Origin: Chryseobacterium geocarposphaerae
GTDB taxonomy: Bacteria; Bacteroidota; Bacteroidia; Flavobacteriales; Weeksellaceae
Reading direction: 5' to 3'
DNA: 64,000 nucleotides
Assembly: GCF_002797535.1 (NCBI RefSeq)
Contig: NZ_PGFD01000001.1
Span: forward strand, 248,001-312,000
Shown here in pieces: positions 8,815-17,453 of this stretch. How positions within the stretch are numbered: the first letter of the stretch is position 1; the number at the start of each line of letters is the position of its first letter. The notes beneath the pieces were generated by a model. That model was not told the origin of the DNA. It did no database searches and saw only the letters and a program-made list of their open reading frames with translations. Position numbers and translations under genes: made by a program.

Positions 8815-8836
8815 AGAAACCTTGTTTTTCACCTGT

Positions 8837-8876
8837 AAAACTCCATTTTATTGTAAGATGGGGTTTTACTTTTTTT
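8837..8876 (+). terminator. rho-independent terminator after the efflux operon
   Basis: AAAACTCCAT (8837-8846) pairs with ATGGGGTTTT (8858-8867), with one G-T pair, across an 11-nt loop. A T-rich tract follows. Confidence 0.75.
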
Positions 8877-8996
8877 ATGGCTAAAAAATTAAACAATTAT
8901 TTAAGAATATGAATTTTTTCATACTGATTTATTTTTATTGTTTCTAAATAAAAATTATTTTTGAAAATATTTTTATAAAATTTTTAATCAAGAAGA

Positions 8997-11210
8997 ATGA
9001 AAAAGCATTATGTTGTTGCTGCTTTACTGATTTCAGGAGCTGTATTTTCTCAAACGACTACGGATTCTACAAACGCTAAAAGTATTGAGGATGTAGTCAT
9101 TGTAGCTTCAAGAAAACCTACGAAAATCTCCGAAATTCCCGGTACGGTTTGGGTTGTTCAGAAAGAAAAAATCCAGGAGCAGGTAAAGAGTGGAGTTCCC
9201 ATTAAAGAAATGTTGTCTATTTTAATTCCGAGTATGGATATTGGTCCACAAGGAAGAACCAATTACGGACAAAATATGCGCGGACGTTCTGCTTTAATTA
9301 TGATTGACGGCGTATCATTGAACAGCATACGTACCATCAGCCGACAGCTTGATGCGATTGATCCTTTTAATATTGAAAGAATTGAAGTGCTTTCCGGGGC
9401 AAGTTCCATTTATGGAGGGAATGCAACAGGAGGGATTATAAATATCATTACCAAAGTTCCTTCGAAAAAAGGAATTAGTGGGGAAACAGAAGTGGGGGTC
9501 CGTACCGGGTTTATGGGGAATGATGACCATGATTTCCGTGCGGCACAATCTATTGCAGCAAAAGGAGAGAAGCTTTTCGGGAGATTAGGAGTTGCGTATC
9601 AGCAAAACGGCGGAGTGTACGGAGCTGATCAAAAACAGATCCTTACCGATATTACGCAGACGGATCTTCAATACAACCAGTCTTTAGATATCCTGGCAAC
9701 GGGAGGGTATAAGTTTAATAACAACCATAAAATTACGGCTTCTGTTCAGTATTATAATTCCAAATTTAATGGAGATCGCAGTTTATATTTAGGTCAGAAT
9801 CTTGCTGCTTTTACTACAAAAAATGCAAGTCTGCTGGAAATGAGAGATGGCTTTTCTTCGGATAAAAATATCGGAACGGAACGGTATATGGGAACCTTAG
9901 CCTATAATGGGAATAACATTTTAGGCGGTCAGGATCTATATGTTCAGTTGGCAACAAGAGGAGAAAAATTAGGTTTCTATCCGTTTCCGGGAACCGTAAA
10001 ATTACCGGCAACAACTTCTTATATGTCTTCTTCCCAACAAAATACTTTTTATTCAGGCTTAAAAGCTTTATTGTCAAAATCCTGGCGAGGACTTAGTGTA
10101 ACGTACGGGGTAGATATAGATCTGGAGAAATTTGAAGGAAATCAATCAGTGTACGATATCGCTAAGACCATGTCGAGTGGTGGCTTAGTTAATGAAACAA
10201 AGTACAGCTTGGGAAGATATCCTACCAATCATTCGGAAAGTTATGCAGGATACGTTCAGGCAAAATACAATATTCTTCCAAAATTACAGCTTAATGGAGG
10301 CATAAGATATCAGAATATGAATGTAAGAGTAGATGATTTCATAGGATCGCAGCAGCAAACTCAGGTGGCTATGGGATACGGAGCATCAGCTTCTGCCATT
10401 CCGGGAGGAAAAAGTTCTTATAATGTGACTCTTACCAACGCGGGATTGCTCTATAAATTTAATGAACAGCATCAGGTTTGGGGAACTTTCTCACAAGGAG
10501 TAAGTTTAGCAGACCCTTCAAAATACTACGGAATTGGAGTGTATACCCTGAATGCAGGCACAGGAAACTGGGATGTTACTTCAAGTATTAATGTAAAGGA
10601 GCAACCTTTACAGGCTATTAAAACCAATCAGTTTGAAGCAGGTTATCGTATTAGCAAAGGAGGATTAAGAGGACAGATTGCCGGATTTTTAAGTACTTCG
10701 GATAAAAATATTACGGTAGACAGAACCTCATTCCAGATTTTGGTTAATGATCTGAAACTAAGAAATATGGGAATTGAAGCTGAGGTTTCTTACAGCATGA
10801 ATAACGGAGTGTATTTCGGAGCCAGCGGATTGTTGATTCAGTCTCAGGTAGATAATAAAGGCGAATGGCAAAAGCAGGAGATTTACAATGCTTCTCCATC
10901 AAAATTGGTGACTTATATTGGTTATAATGTCAAAAACTGGTCATTCAGATTCCAGTCATTGCAAAACTTTAAATTGAAGGATGATATTAATAACGAGATT
11001 GATGGTTATAATACCTCCGATTTAATGGTAGGTTACCGATTCAATTGGGGAAAATTCAATTTAGGAATTCAGAATATCTTTAATACAGATTACCAAACGA
11101 TCTGGAGTAAGCGTTCTCAGGTGTTATATTCTTCCTATGGTATTCCTGAACTGTTTAATTATAAAGGAAGAGGAAGAACGTTCAATCTTTCCTATACTTT
11201 TGAATTTTAA
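8997..11210 (+). CDS. TonB-dependent siderophore receptor, IutA-like
   Basis: A 737-residue outer-membrane receptor. Signal peptide (about 1-18, ending AVFSQ), TonB-box region around SIEDVVIVASRKPTK, plug domain about 40-165, then a 22-strand-type barrel ending in the aromatic NLSYTFEF. The plug segment SRQLDAIDPFNIERIEVLSG followed by ASSIYGGNATGGIINIITK closely resembles the ferric aerobactin receptor IutA. It therefore most likely takes up a hydroxamate or citrate-type siderophore. No siderophore synthesis or inner-membrane uptake genes are adjacent, so it may use foreign siderophores. It is a single-gene unit with a terminator behind it. No Fur box was identified. Confidence 0.88.
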   Translation: MKKHYVVAALLISGAVFSQTTTDSTNAKSIEDVVIVASRKPTKISEIPGTVWVVQKEKIQEQVKSGVPIKEMLSILIPSMDIGPQGRTNYGQNMRGRSALIMIDGVSLNSIRTISRQLDAIDPFNIERIEVLSGASSIYGGNATGGIINIITKVPSKKGISGETEVGVRTGFMGNDDHDFRAAQSIAAKGEKLFGRLGVAYQQNGGVYGADQKQILTDITQTDLQYNQSLDILATGGYKFNNNHKITASVQYYNSKFNGDRSLYLGQNLAAFTTKNASLLEMRDGFSSDKNIGTERYMGTLAYNGNNILGGQDLYVQLATRGEKLGFYPFPGTVKLPATTSYMSSSQQNTFYSGLKALLSKSWRGLSVTYGVDIDLEKFEGNQSVYDIAKTMSSGGLVNETKYSLGRYPTNHSESYAGYVQAKYNILPKLQLNGGIRYQNMNVRVDDFIGSQQQTQVAMGYGASASAIPGGKSSYNVTLTNAGLLYKFNEQHQVWGTFSQGVSLADPSKYYGIGVYTLNAGTGNWDVTSSINVKEQPLQAIKTNQFEAGYRISKGGLRGQIAGFLSTSDKNITVDRTSFQILVNDLKLRNMGIEAEVSYSMNNGVYFGASGLLIQSQVDNKGEWQKQEIYNASPSKLVTYIGYNVKNWSFRFQSLQNFKLKDDINNEIDGYNTSDLMVGYRFNWGKFNLGIQNIFNTDYQTIWSKRSQVLYSSYGIPELFNYKGRGRTFNLSYTFEF

Positions 11211-11224
11211 TTTTATAATAAAAT

Positions 11225-11257
11225 AAAAACAGACTTCTTTATTGAAGTCTGTTTTTT
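11225..11257 (+). terminator. rho-independent terminator after the siderophore receptor gene
   Basis: AAAAACAGACTTC (11225-11237) and GAAGTCTGTTTTT (11244-11256) are exact reverse complements with a 6-nt loop. The A and T runs on both sides allow termination in both directions, so it may also serve the convergent AAA+ gene. Confidence 0.9.
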
Positions 11258-11276
11258 ATAAGTTAATCGGTAATTT

Positions 11277-12743
11277 TTAATTACGGAAATACTGTCTTAC
11301 ATCCGCTGAATCAAAAGTATAATCTGCCTGATTTTCAGATTTGTCTAATTTTTTACTGATGGTTAACGCCCATAAAACAAGTTCTTTGCAGAAGTTTTGG
11401 TCTTCTTTGCTCAATTCAGAGGCGTTTTCTTCAACAACTGTTGTAAGTGGTTGTATCTTATTCAGTTTAGCATAGAATTCTTTATCCGTATCTGAATAGT
11501 TTAACTCAAGCTGATTCTTCGAAAACCATTGGATCAAGTCTGTATATGGAGTTTTAATTCCCTCTTTTTCCAGTTTTGAAATACGCGGGAAAATATCCTC
11601 AAACAATCTCATAATGGCCTGATCAATCAGAATTTTGGCAACATGATCTGCACCTTCCTGTTCTCCTTCATACACCAGTTCGATTTTTCCGGTAATGGAA
11701 GGAATAATAGACATAAAATCTAAAAGACGGATGCTTGTTTTTTCTGAACCGGTTTCCAAAAGACGCAGTTTAGCCGCTGCAAAAAGGTTTTCCATGGCAC
11801 TGATCGTCAATCTTGCGCTTACTCCGCTTTTGACATCCACATATTCGCTGTCTCTGGCTACGAAAGCTACTTCTTCCAAAAGATTTTTCGCCAAATCAGA
11901 GATCTGGATTTTGTCCCGATCTTCTGAAGAAATTAAAGCCTCCTGCTCGGTAATCTGCTTGGCAAGCTCAACACTTTTAGGGTAATGAGTGAAGATCTGA
12001 GAACCGATTCTGTCTTTTAAAGGCGTTACAATACTTCCTCTGTTGGTATAATCTTCAGGATTTGCAGTAAATACAAACTGAATATCCAAAGGCATTCTCA
12101 ACTGAAAACCTCTGATCTGAATATCACCTTCCTGTAAAATATTAAACAGTGAAACCTGAATTCTGGCCTGCAGATCGGGTAGTTCATTCAAAACAAAGAT
12201 CGAGCGGTTGGCTCTCGGGATCATTCCGTAATGTAAAACTCTTTCGTCAGAATAAGGTAATTTTAAAGTTGCAGCTTTAATAGGATCAATGTCTCCAATT
12301 AAATCTGCAATATTGACATCAGGAGTTGCCAGTTTTTCAAAAAAACGGTCTGAACGGTGAACCCATGAGATAGGTGTTTCATCACCAAGTTCAGCAATCA
12401 GATCTCTCGAATACTTTGATATTGGATGAAACGGACTGTCATTAATTTCGGAACCTTTTACAATCGGCATATATTCGTCCAAAAGATTGACCATGCTTCT
12501 GGCAATTCTTGTTTTTGCCTGTCCGCGTAATCCTAAAAGATTGATATGATGACCTGCCAAAATTGCTTTTTTCAATTGCGGAATTACGGTGTCTTCATAG
12601 CCGTAAAGTCCTTCAAAAACAGGTTCTTTTGCTTTGATTTTAGCAATTAAATTAGCCTGAATTTCCTGATTGATGGTTTTATGAGTATATCCTGAATTTT
12701 TTAGTTCTTTAAATGTTGTATCGTTTTTCATTTGTCTAATCAT
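11277..12743 (-). CDS. MoxR/ChlI-type AAA+ ATPase
   Basis: A 488-residue protein. Walker A is GLRGQAKT (71-78), where the usual GxGKT is GQAKT. Walker B is IFVLNE, with Glu preceded by Asn in place of Asp. Sensor 1 is FVFTANPEDYTNRGS and the arginine-finger region is PLKDRIGSQIFTHYP. These are the marks of the MoxR/magnesium-chelatase-I group, which act as chaperone-like ATPases with VWA proteins. The partner VWA gene lies 106 nt upstream on the same strand. An in-frame ATG at 12731 (Met5) is an equally possible start, since no ribosome site separates the two. Client protein unknown. Confidence 0.85.
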   Translation of the reverse strand: MIRQMKNDTTFKELKNSGYTHKTINQEIQANLIAKIKAKEPVFEGLYGYEDTVIPQLKKAILAGHHINLLGLRGQAKTRIARSMVNLLDEYMPIVKGSEINDSPFHPISKYSRDLIAELGDETPISWVHRSDRFFEKLATPDVNIADLIGDIDPIKAATLKLPYSDERVLHYGMIPRANRSIFVLNELPDLQARIQVSLFNILQEGDIQIRGFQLRMPLDIQFVFTANPEDYTNRGSIVTPLKDRIGSQIFTHYPKSVELAKQITEQEALISSEDRDKIQISDLAKNLLEEVAFVARDSEYVDVKSGVSARLTISAMENLFAAAKLRLLETGSEKTSIRLLDFMSIIPSITGKIELVYEGEQEGADHVAKILIDQAIMRLFEDIFPRISKLEKEGIKTPYTDLIQWFSKNQLELNYSDTDKEFYAKLNKIQPLTTVVEENASELSKEDQNFCKELVLWALTISKKLDKSENQADYTFDSADVRQYFRN

Positions 12744-12849
12744 ATAATGTTTTATATAGCAGTATTAATTAACGTCTTACTTTGGTTTAACTAACTGCTT
12801 TATTTTGGTTTGTAAAGACATTTAACTTTTATCTTTTTCCTTGGCTCTT

Positions 12850-13989
12850 TTAAATTCTTTTAATTCTATTCTTCTCGTAATCTTCAAAAATCATCTGTCC
12901 TAATCCTGAAAGTCCTGTAAGGAAAGCTTTTCCTTTATTCTGAGCGGTAAAGATCTCAACAAATTTTCGGAGATAAGGATCCTGTGCAATCATAAAGGTA
13001 GTGATCGGAATTTTCAGTTTTCTTGCCTGTGCTGCTTTATGAAGACACTCGGAAACAATTCTTTCATCAAGTCCTACACTGTTCATGTAATATTCTCCGT
13101 TCGGTAACTTCAGGCAGCTTGGTTTACCGTCGGTAATCATGAAAATCTGCTTGTTGGTATTTCTTTTTCTTCGCAGAATATCCATTGCCAGCTCCAAGCC
13201 GGCTACCGTATTTGTATGATATGGCCCGACTTGCAAATAAGGCAAATCTTTAATTTTAATCGGCCATGCTTCATTTCCGAAAACAATAATATCAATAGAA
13301 TCTTTCGGATATTTTCGTTTAATTAATTCCACCAAAGCCATGGCTACTTTTTTGGCGGGAGTAATCCGGTCTTCGCCATACAGAACCATAGAGTGACTGA
13401 TGTCTATCATTAAAACCGTGCTCATCTGAGCTTTGTGTTTGGTTTCTTCTACGATGAGGTCGTCTTCAGTCATTTTGAGATCTGAAATCCCGTTGTTGAT
13501 CTGTGCGTTTTTCAGACTTTCGGTCATATTTACCGCTGATAAATCATCTCCATATTGGAAATTCCGGTTTTCTCCATCACGTTCATCTCCGATTCCGGTT
13601 TTGGTGGTTCGGTGATTTCCGACACCACTTTTCTGGAGCTTCCCGAAAATCTGATCCAGGGCATACTCTCGCAGTGCGGCTTCCAGTTTGGCAGTCAGTA
13701 CATTTTTACCTTCTCCGGTTCTGGAATTGCCGTCTTCAGGATCTTCCGCTTTGATATAGCCGCGTTTTTTCAGATCTTCTTCAAAATCTTCACGGGTATA
13801 TTCATCATCGAAAATATTGTATTCTCTGTCGAGCATATCGAGCCATTCAAAAGCTTCCTCAAGATCGCCGGAAGTGTGGATGAGCAAATCTCTGAATACA
13901 TCGAAAACCCTGTCGAAATTGGAAATTTCCTCCGGAACATGCTTACTGAAAGTAAAACCCTGATGAACATTAAAACTTTTATTTGTCAT
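12850..13989 (-). CDS. VWA domain protein, partner of the MoxR-type ATPase
   Basis: A 379-residue cytoplasmic protein (no signal peptide). The N-terminal half is acidic and helical. The C-terminal von Willebrand factor A domain (about 188-350) has an intact metal-ion site: DISHS (196-200) as DxSxS, the Thr in GPYHTNTVAG, and MITDGKPS as the third element. MoxR ATPases act with VWA proteins to insert metals or remodel complexes, as BchI/BchD and CoxD/CoxE do. Here the VWA gene is transcribed first and the ATPase second. No substrate enzyme is encoded beside them, so the role cannot be read from context. Confidence 0.85.
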   Translation of the reverse strand: MTNKSFNVHQGFTFSKHVPEEISNFDRVFDVFRDLLIHTSGDLEEAFEWLDMLDREYNIFDDEYTREDFEEDLKKRGYIKAEDPEDGNSRTGEGKNVLTAKLEAALREYALDQIFGKLQKSGVGNHRTTKTGIGDERDGENRNFQYGDDLSAVNMTESLKNAQINNGISDLKMTEDDLIVEETKHKAQMSTVLMIDISHSMVLYGEDRITPAKKVAMALVELIKRKYPKDSIDIIVFGNEAWPIKIKDLPYLQVGPYHTNTVAGLELAMDILRRKRNTNKQIFMITDGKPSCLKLPNGEYYMNSVGLDERIVSECLHKAAQARKLKIPITTFMIAQDPYLRKFVEIFTAQNKGKAFLTGLSGLGQMIFEDYEKNRIKRI

Positions 13990-14158
13990 GAGGTTGTTCT
14001 TGTTTTAAAAGATACAATTTAGGAAATAATGTGGGAACAACGTTGCCTGAGAAATAGAAAATGTTAATCATGCTTATAAAGTATTAAAATGAATTTGAGA
14101 TGTATGATAGGTAAAAGTCTAATTACAATTATATTTTTCGTTTCTTTTTAGAAGATAT

Positions 14159-14166
14159 TATCTTTG
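14159..14166 (+). promoter_or_regulatory. -7 promoter box of the methyltransferase gene
   Basis: TATCTTTG fits TAnnTTTG and ends 17 nt before the ATG at 14184. The upstream element is weak. Confidence 0.5.
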
Positions 14167-14183
14167 CACTCATATTTACAACT

Positions 14184-14888
14184 ATGAAAGACTTAATGGG
14201 ACGCGCTATCTGGGATTTTTATCATAACGAAGATCCGAAAGATTTGCAGACTGAAACTTCAATTTCCGAACTGGACGAGCTTCCGGTAGATTATCTTTTC
14301 CGCGATTTTGAAAATATGAATGATATTGAACAGAAAGCCTTAAAACTGTCCAGAGGAAAAATCTTGGATATTGGAGCAGGAGCAGGGTCGCATTCTTTAT
14401 ATCTTCAAAATGAAAGAAATCTGGATGTTACCGCATTGGATATTTCACCAAAATCGATTGAAATTTGTAAGCTAAGAGGAATTAAGAAAGCTGTTGCAGA
14501 AGATATGCTTCAGTTTGAGGGAGAAACTTTCGATACGATCTTGCTGCTGATGAACGGAACCGGGATTTTCCAGAGTCTTAAAGTTATTGATATTTACCTA
14601 AAGAAACTTTATTCTTTATTAAATGATAAAGGACAAATCCTTATTGACAGCACAGATATTTTATACATGTTCGATAAAGATGAAGATGGCGGAGTTTATA
14701 TTCCGGCAGAAGGATATTATGGAGAACTGGATTATATCGTTCATTACAAAGGTGAATCTGAGGATCCTATTAAATGGCTGTACCTGGATTTCAATACTTT
14801 GAAAAATGCGGCTGAAAATAATGGTTTTAAAATTGAGAAAGTTCTGCAGGATGAAGATGCTTATTTAGCTAGACTGACTAAAAAATAA
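14184..14888 (+). CDS. class I SAM-dependent methyltransferase
   Basis: A 234-residue protein. Motif I is KILDIGAGAGSHSLYL (about 59-74), the SAM-binding glycine loop, followed by an acidic residue at the end of strand two (VTALDISPKSIEIC). AVAEDMLQFEGETFDTILLLMNG covers motifs II and III. The N-terminal helix-rich region MGRAIWDFYHN may form a lid. The substrate cannot be told from the sequence; small molecules or a protein side chain are both possible. It stands alone between divergent and convergent neighbours. Confidence 0.82.
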   Translation: MKDLMGRAIWDFYHNEDPKDLQTETSISELDELPVDYLFRDFENMNDIEQKALKLSRGKILDIGAGAGSHSLYLQNERNLDVTALDISPKSIEICKLRGIKKAVAEDMLQFEGETFDTILLLMNGTGIFQSLKVIDIYLKKLYSLLNDKGQILIDSTDILYMFDKDEDGGVYIPAEGYYGELDYIVHYKGESEDPIKWLYLDFNTLKNAAENNGFKIEKVLQDEDAYLARLTKK

Positions 14889-14901
14889 TGAATTTAGAAT
14901 G

Positions 14902-15017
14902 TTCGACAGGTTCATCATGACATTGCGAATATTCCATTTTGATGTCAAATTTATTTTATGCTTTATAAGATAAGCAAATAGTATTAGAAATGTCATGCTG
15001 AGCTTGCCGAAGCATCT
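14902..15017. repeat. imperfect inverted repeat (TGTCATGCTGAG family)
   Basis: An arm at 14902-14922 (starts TTCGACAGG, ends CATGACA) is the imperfect reverse complement of 14991-15011 (starts TGTCATGCTGAG, ends GCCGAA), with about 17 of 21 positions matching. The centre is AT-rich. The arms resemble the TGTCATTCTGA repeats elsewhere in the window. Confidence 0.7.
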
Positions 15018-15039
15018 TTTTTTTAAAGTATAAAACAAA

Positions 15040-15066
15040 AAATCCACATGAAATTCATGTGGATTT
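15040..15066. terminator. bidirectional terminator between methyltransferase and metG
   Basis: AAATCCACATGAA (15040-15052) and TTCATGTGGATTT (15054-15066) are exact reverse complements. A-rich sequence precedes and T-rich sequence follows, suiting both convergent genes. Confidence 0.8.
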
Positions 15067-15087
15067 CTTTATCTGAAATATTAAAGA

Positions 15088-17124
15088 TTATCCAATCTCA
15101 ATACCATTTTCAACATTGCTGTCATCCGGAGTTACAAAAGATAGCTTTCCATCAGGTTTTGTTGTTAATAGCAACATTCCCTGAGATTCAATTCCTCTGA
15201 TCTTTCTTGGAGCAAGGTTTAATAAAATCATTACTTGTTTCCCGATAACCTCTTCAGGAGTGAAGCTTTCTGCAATCCCCGAAACTACAGTTCTTACATC
15301 AACACCCGTATCAACGGTAAGTTTTAATAATTTATCTGCTTTTTCAACTTTTTCAGCTTCTAAAATGGTTGCTGTTCTTAAGTCTATTTTCGTAAAATCA
15401 TCAAAAGTGATTTCTTCTTTCATAGGATTGGCGTTAGGGTTTGTTTTTTTATTGTTTTGCTTTGTGTCTTCTAATTTCTGGATTTGGGCTTCAATCACAT
15501 CATCTTCAATTTTTGAGAAAAGAAGAGATGCTCCATTAATTTTGTGACCCGTTTCAATTAAAACAGATTTTGTCTCAACATCATTCCAGCCTGACCTCTG
15601 CACATTGAACATGTTCAATAATTTCTCAGAACTAAAAGGCATGAATGGTTCACACAGCTGAGCTAAAGCAACTGCAATCTGAGCTCCAACAAATAAAGAT
15701 TGTGCTGTTTTCTCAGGATTGTCTTTAATGGTTTTCCAAGGTTCTTCTGTCTGAAGATACTGATTTCCGAAACGAGCTAAATTCATCAAAGCTGTTAGAG
15801 AATTTCTGAATTCATAATTTTCCAGGAATCCTGAAATTTCTTTCGCTGCTTTGTTGATTTCCTTTAATTCGGGACTGCTCATATCACCTTGAGGAACAAT
15901 TCCGTCATAATATTTATGAATTAAAACAGCAACTCTATTGATAAAGTTTCCAAAAATTCCAACTAATTCAGAATTATTCTTCGTCTGGAAATCTTTCCAG
16001 GTAAAATTATTATCCTTTGTTTCCGGAGCTGATGAAAGAAGAGCATATCTCAATACATCTTGTTGTCCCGGGAAATCTTCTACATATTCGTGTGCCCAAA
16101 CCGCCCAGTTTCTTGAAGTTGAAATTTTATCATTTTCAAGATTCAGGAATTCAAAGGCAGGAACATTTTTCGGCATGATATAATCTCCATGAGCCTTCAT
16201 CATCGAAGGGAAAATAATACAGTGGAACACAATATTATCTTTTCCGATAAAGTGAACCAAATCAGAATTTTCGCTTTGCCAGTAATCTTTCCAGTCTTTT
16301 CCGTTTTTCGCAGCCCATTCTTTGGTGAAAGAAATATAGCCGATTGGCGCATCAAACCATACATACAGAACTTTTCCTTCTGCACCCGGAAGCGGAACAG
16401 GAACTCCCCAGTTCAGATCTCTGGTCATTGCACGAGGTTTCAGTCCGTCATTTAACCATGATTTAACCTGTCCGTAAACATTGGGTTTCCAGTCGTCTTT
16501 ATGACCTTCAATGATCCATGCGTTCAGGAAGTCTTCATATTCATTGAGTGGTAAATACCAGTTCTTTGTTTCTTTTAAGATAGGAACATTGCCGCTTAGC
16601 ATTGATTTCGGATTGATCAATTCTGATGGAGAAAGGGTAGAACCGCATTTTTCACACTGGTCACCGTAAGCGTTTTCGTTGCCGCAATTCGGACAGGTTC
16701 CGACGATATATCGGTCTGCCAGGAATTCTCCAGCCTGTTCGTCAAAATATTGTTCAGACAGTTCTTCGGTGAATTTTCCTTTTTCATAAAGAACCTTGAA
16801 GAAATCCTGACTTGTTTCATAATGATTTTTAGACGTCGTTCTTGAATATTCATCGAAGGAAATCCCTAGGTCTGAAAAAGATTTTTTAATGATTTCGTGG
16901 TATTTGTCGACGATATCCTGAGGGGTAACCCCTTCTTTTTTAGCTCTTATGGTAATAGGGATCCCATGCTCATCTGACCCACAGATAAACGCTACATCTT
17001 TTCCCAATCTTCTCTGAAATCTTGCGTAAACATCCGCAGGAATATAGACACCTGCCAAATGTCCTATATGAACCGGTCCGTTTGCATAAGGCAAAGCTGC
17101 CGTAATCATCTTTCTGTTTGACAT
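15088..17124 (-). CDS. metG: methionyl-tRNA synthetase
   Basis: A 678-residue class Ia synthetase that charges tRNA-Met. The HIGH motif is in [14 protein letters not shown] (His19-His22). The zinc knuckle is [18 protein letters not shown] (about 143-160). The KMSKS loop appears as KISTS in [14 protein letters not shown]. An anticodon-binding helical domain follows, then a charged linker (about 550-575, rich in Lys/Asn) and a C-terminal EMAP-type tRNA-binding domain (about 578-678; [37 protein letters not shown]). This is the long, dimeric form of MetRS. Length and domain order are normal. Confidence 0.97.
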   Translation of the reverse strand: MSNRKMITAALPYANGPVHIGHLAGVYIPADVYARFQRRLGKDVAFICGSDEHGIPITIRAKKEGVTPQDIVDKYHEIIKKSFSDLGISFDEYSRTTSKNHYETSQDFFKVLYEKGKFTEELSEQYFDEQAGEFLADRYIVGTCPNCGNENAYGDQCEKCGSTLSPSELINPKSMLSGNVPILKETKNWYLPLNEYEDFLNAWIIEGHKDDWKPNVYGQVKSWLNDGLKPRAMTRDLNWGVPVPLPGAEGKVLYVWFDAPIGYISFTKEWAAKNGKDWKDYWQSENSDLVHFIGKDNIVFHCIIFPSMMKAHGDYIMPKNVPAFEFLNLENDKISTSRNWAVWAHEYVEDFPGQQDVLRYALLSSAPETKDNNFTWKDFQTKNNSELVGIFGNFINRVAVLIHKYYDGIVPQGDMSSPELKEINKAAKEISGFLENYEFRNSLTALMNLARFGNQYLQTEEPWKTIKDNPEKTAQSLFVGAQIAVALAQLCEPFMPFSSEKLLNMFNVQRSGWNDVETKSVLIETGHKINGASLLFSKIEDDVIEAQIQKLEDTKQNNKKTNPNANPMKEEITFDDFTKIDLRTATILEAEKVEKADKLLKLTVDTGVDVRTVVSGIAESFTPEEVIGKQVMILLNLAPRKIRGIESQGMLLLTTKPDGKLSFVTPDDSNVENGIEIG

Positions 17125-17453
17125 TTAATAGTAAAGTTTTAGCTGCAAAGATACTGATTATCTCCGAAAATTAATATTTGTGATTTTTTAATAGTCGTAA
17201 AATATTAATTATACGTTAAACCTAAATATTTTGTTAAACAATTGTTTAACTTTTTATTATAATATAGATTGTATTATGTTTAGCATATCATCGTTTAATG
17301 TATTGGTCTATAGCAATCTAACTTTTTATTGGGTTTTAATATAAATAATTTTATTTTAATTTTTTGTTAATTTTATGATAATTATAAAATTTTTATAAAT
17401 TGCAAGTCTGGTTTCATGCCAGAACTATAACGAAACTATATAAAAATAAGATT
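17125..17453. promoter_or_regulatory. divergent regulatory region between metG and the starch locus
   Basis: This is a very AT-rich 329-nt gap with no credible gene. On the - strand a -7 box TATCTTTG (complement of 17146-17153) lies 22 nt before metG. Toward susC it contains a palindrome (17233-17250) and, near the start codon, a small hairpin TCTGG/CCAGA (17407-17411 with 17419-17423) that is more likely in a 5' untranslated leader than in coding sequence. Confidence 0.5.
17233..17250. promoter_or_regulatory. 18-bp palindrome, candidate operator of the starch locus
   Basis: GTTAAACAATTGTTTAAC is a perfect palindrome. The half-site GTTAAAC occurs again at 17215-17221, exactly 18 bp upstream in the same orientation. 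It lies about 200 nt before susC. The size and symmetry suit a dimeric regulator, but no regulator gene is adjacent. Confidence 0.45.

Noticed and set aside
13503..14022. Long open frames on the + strand (up to 155 codons) opposite the VWA gene
   Set aside because: They mirror the coding strand of an intact, motif-bearing gene and have no family likeness or promoter of their own.
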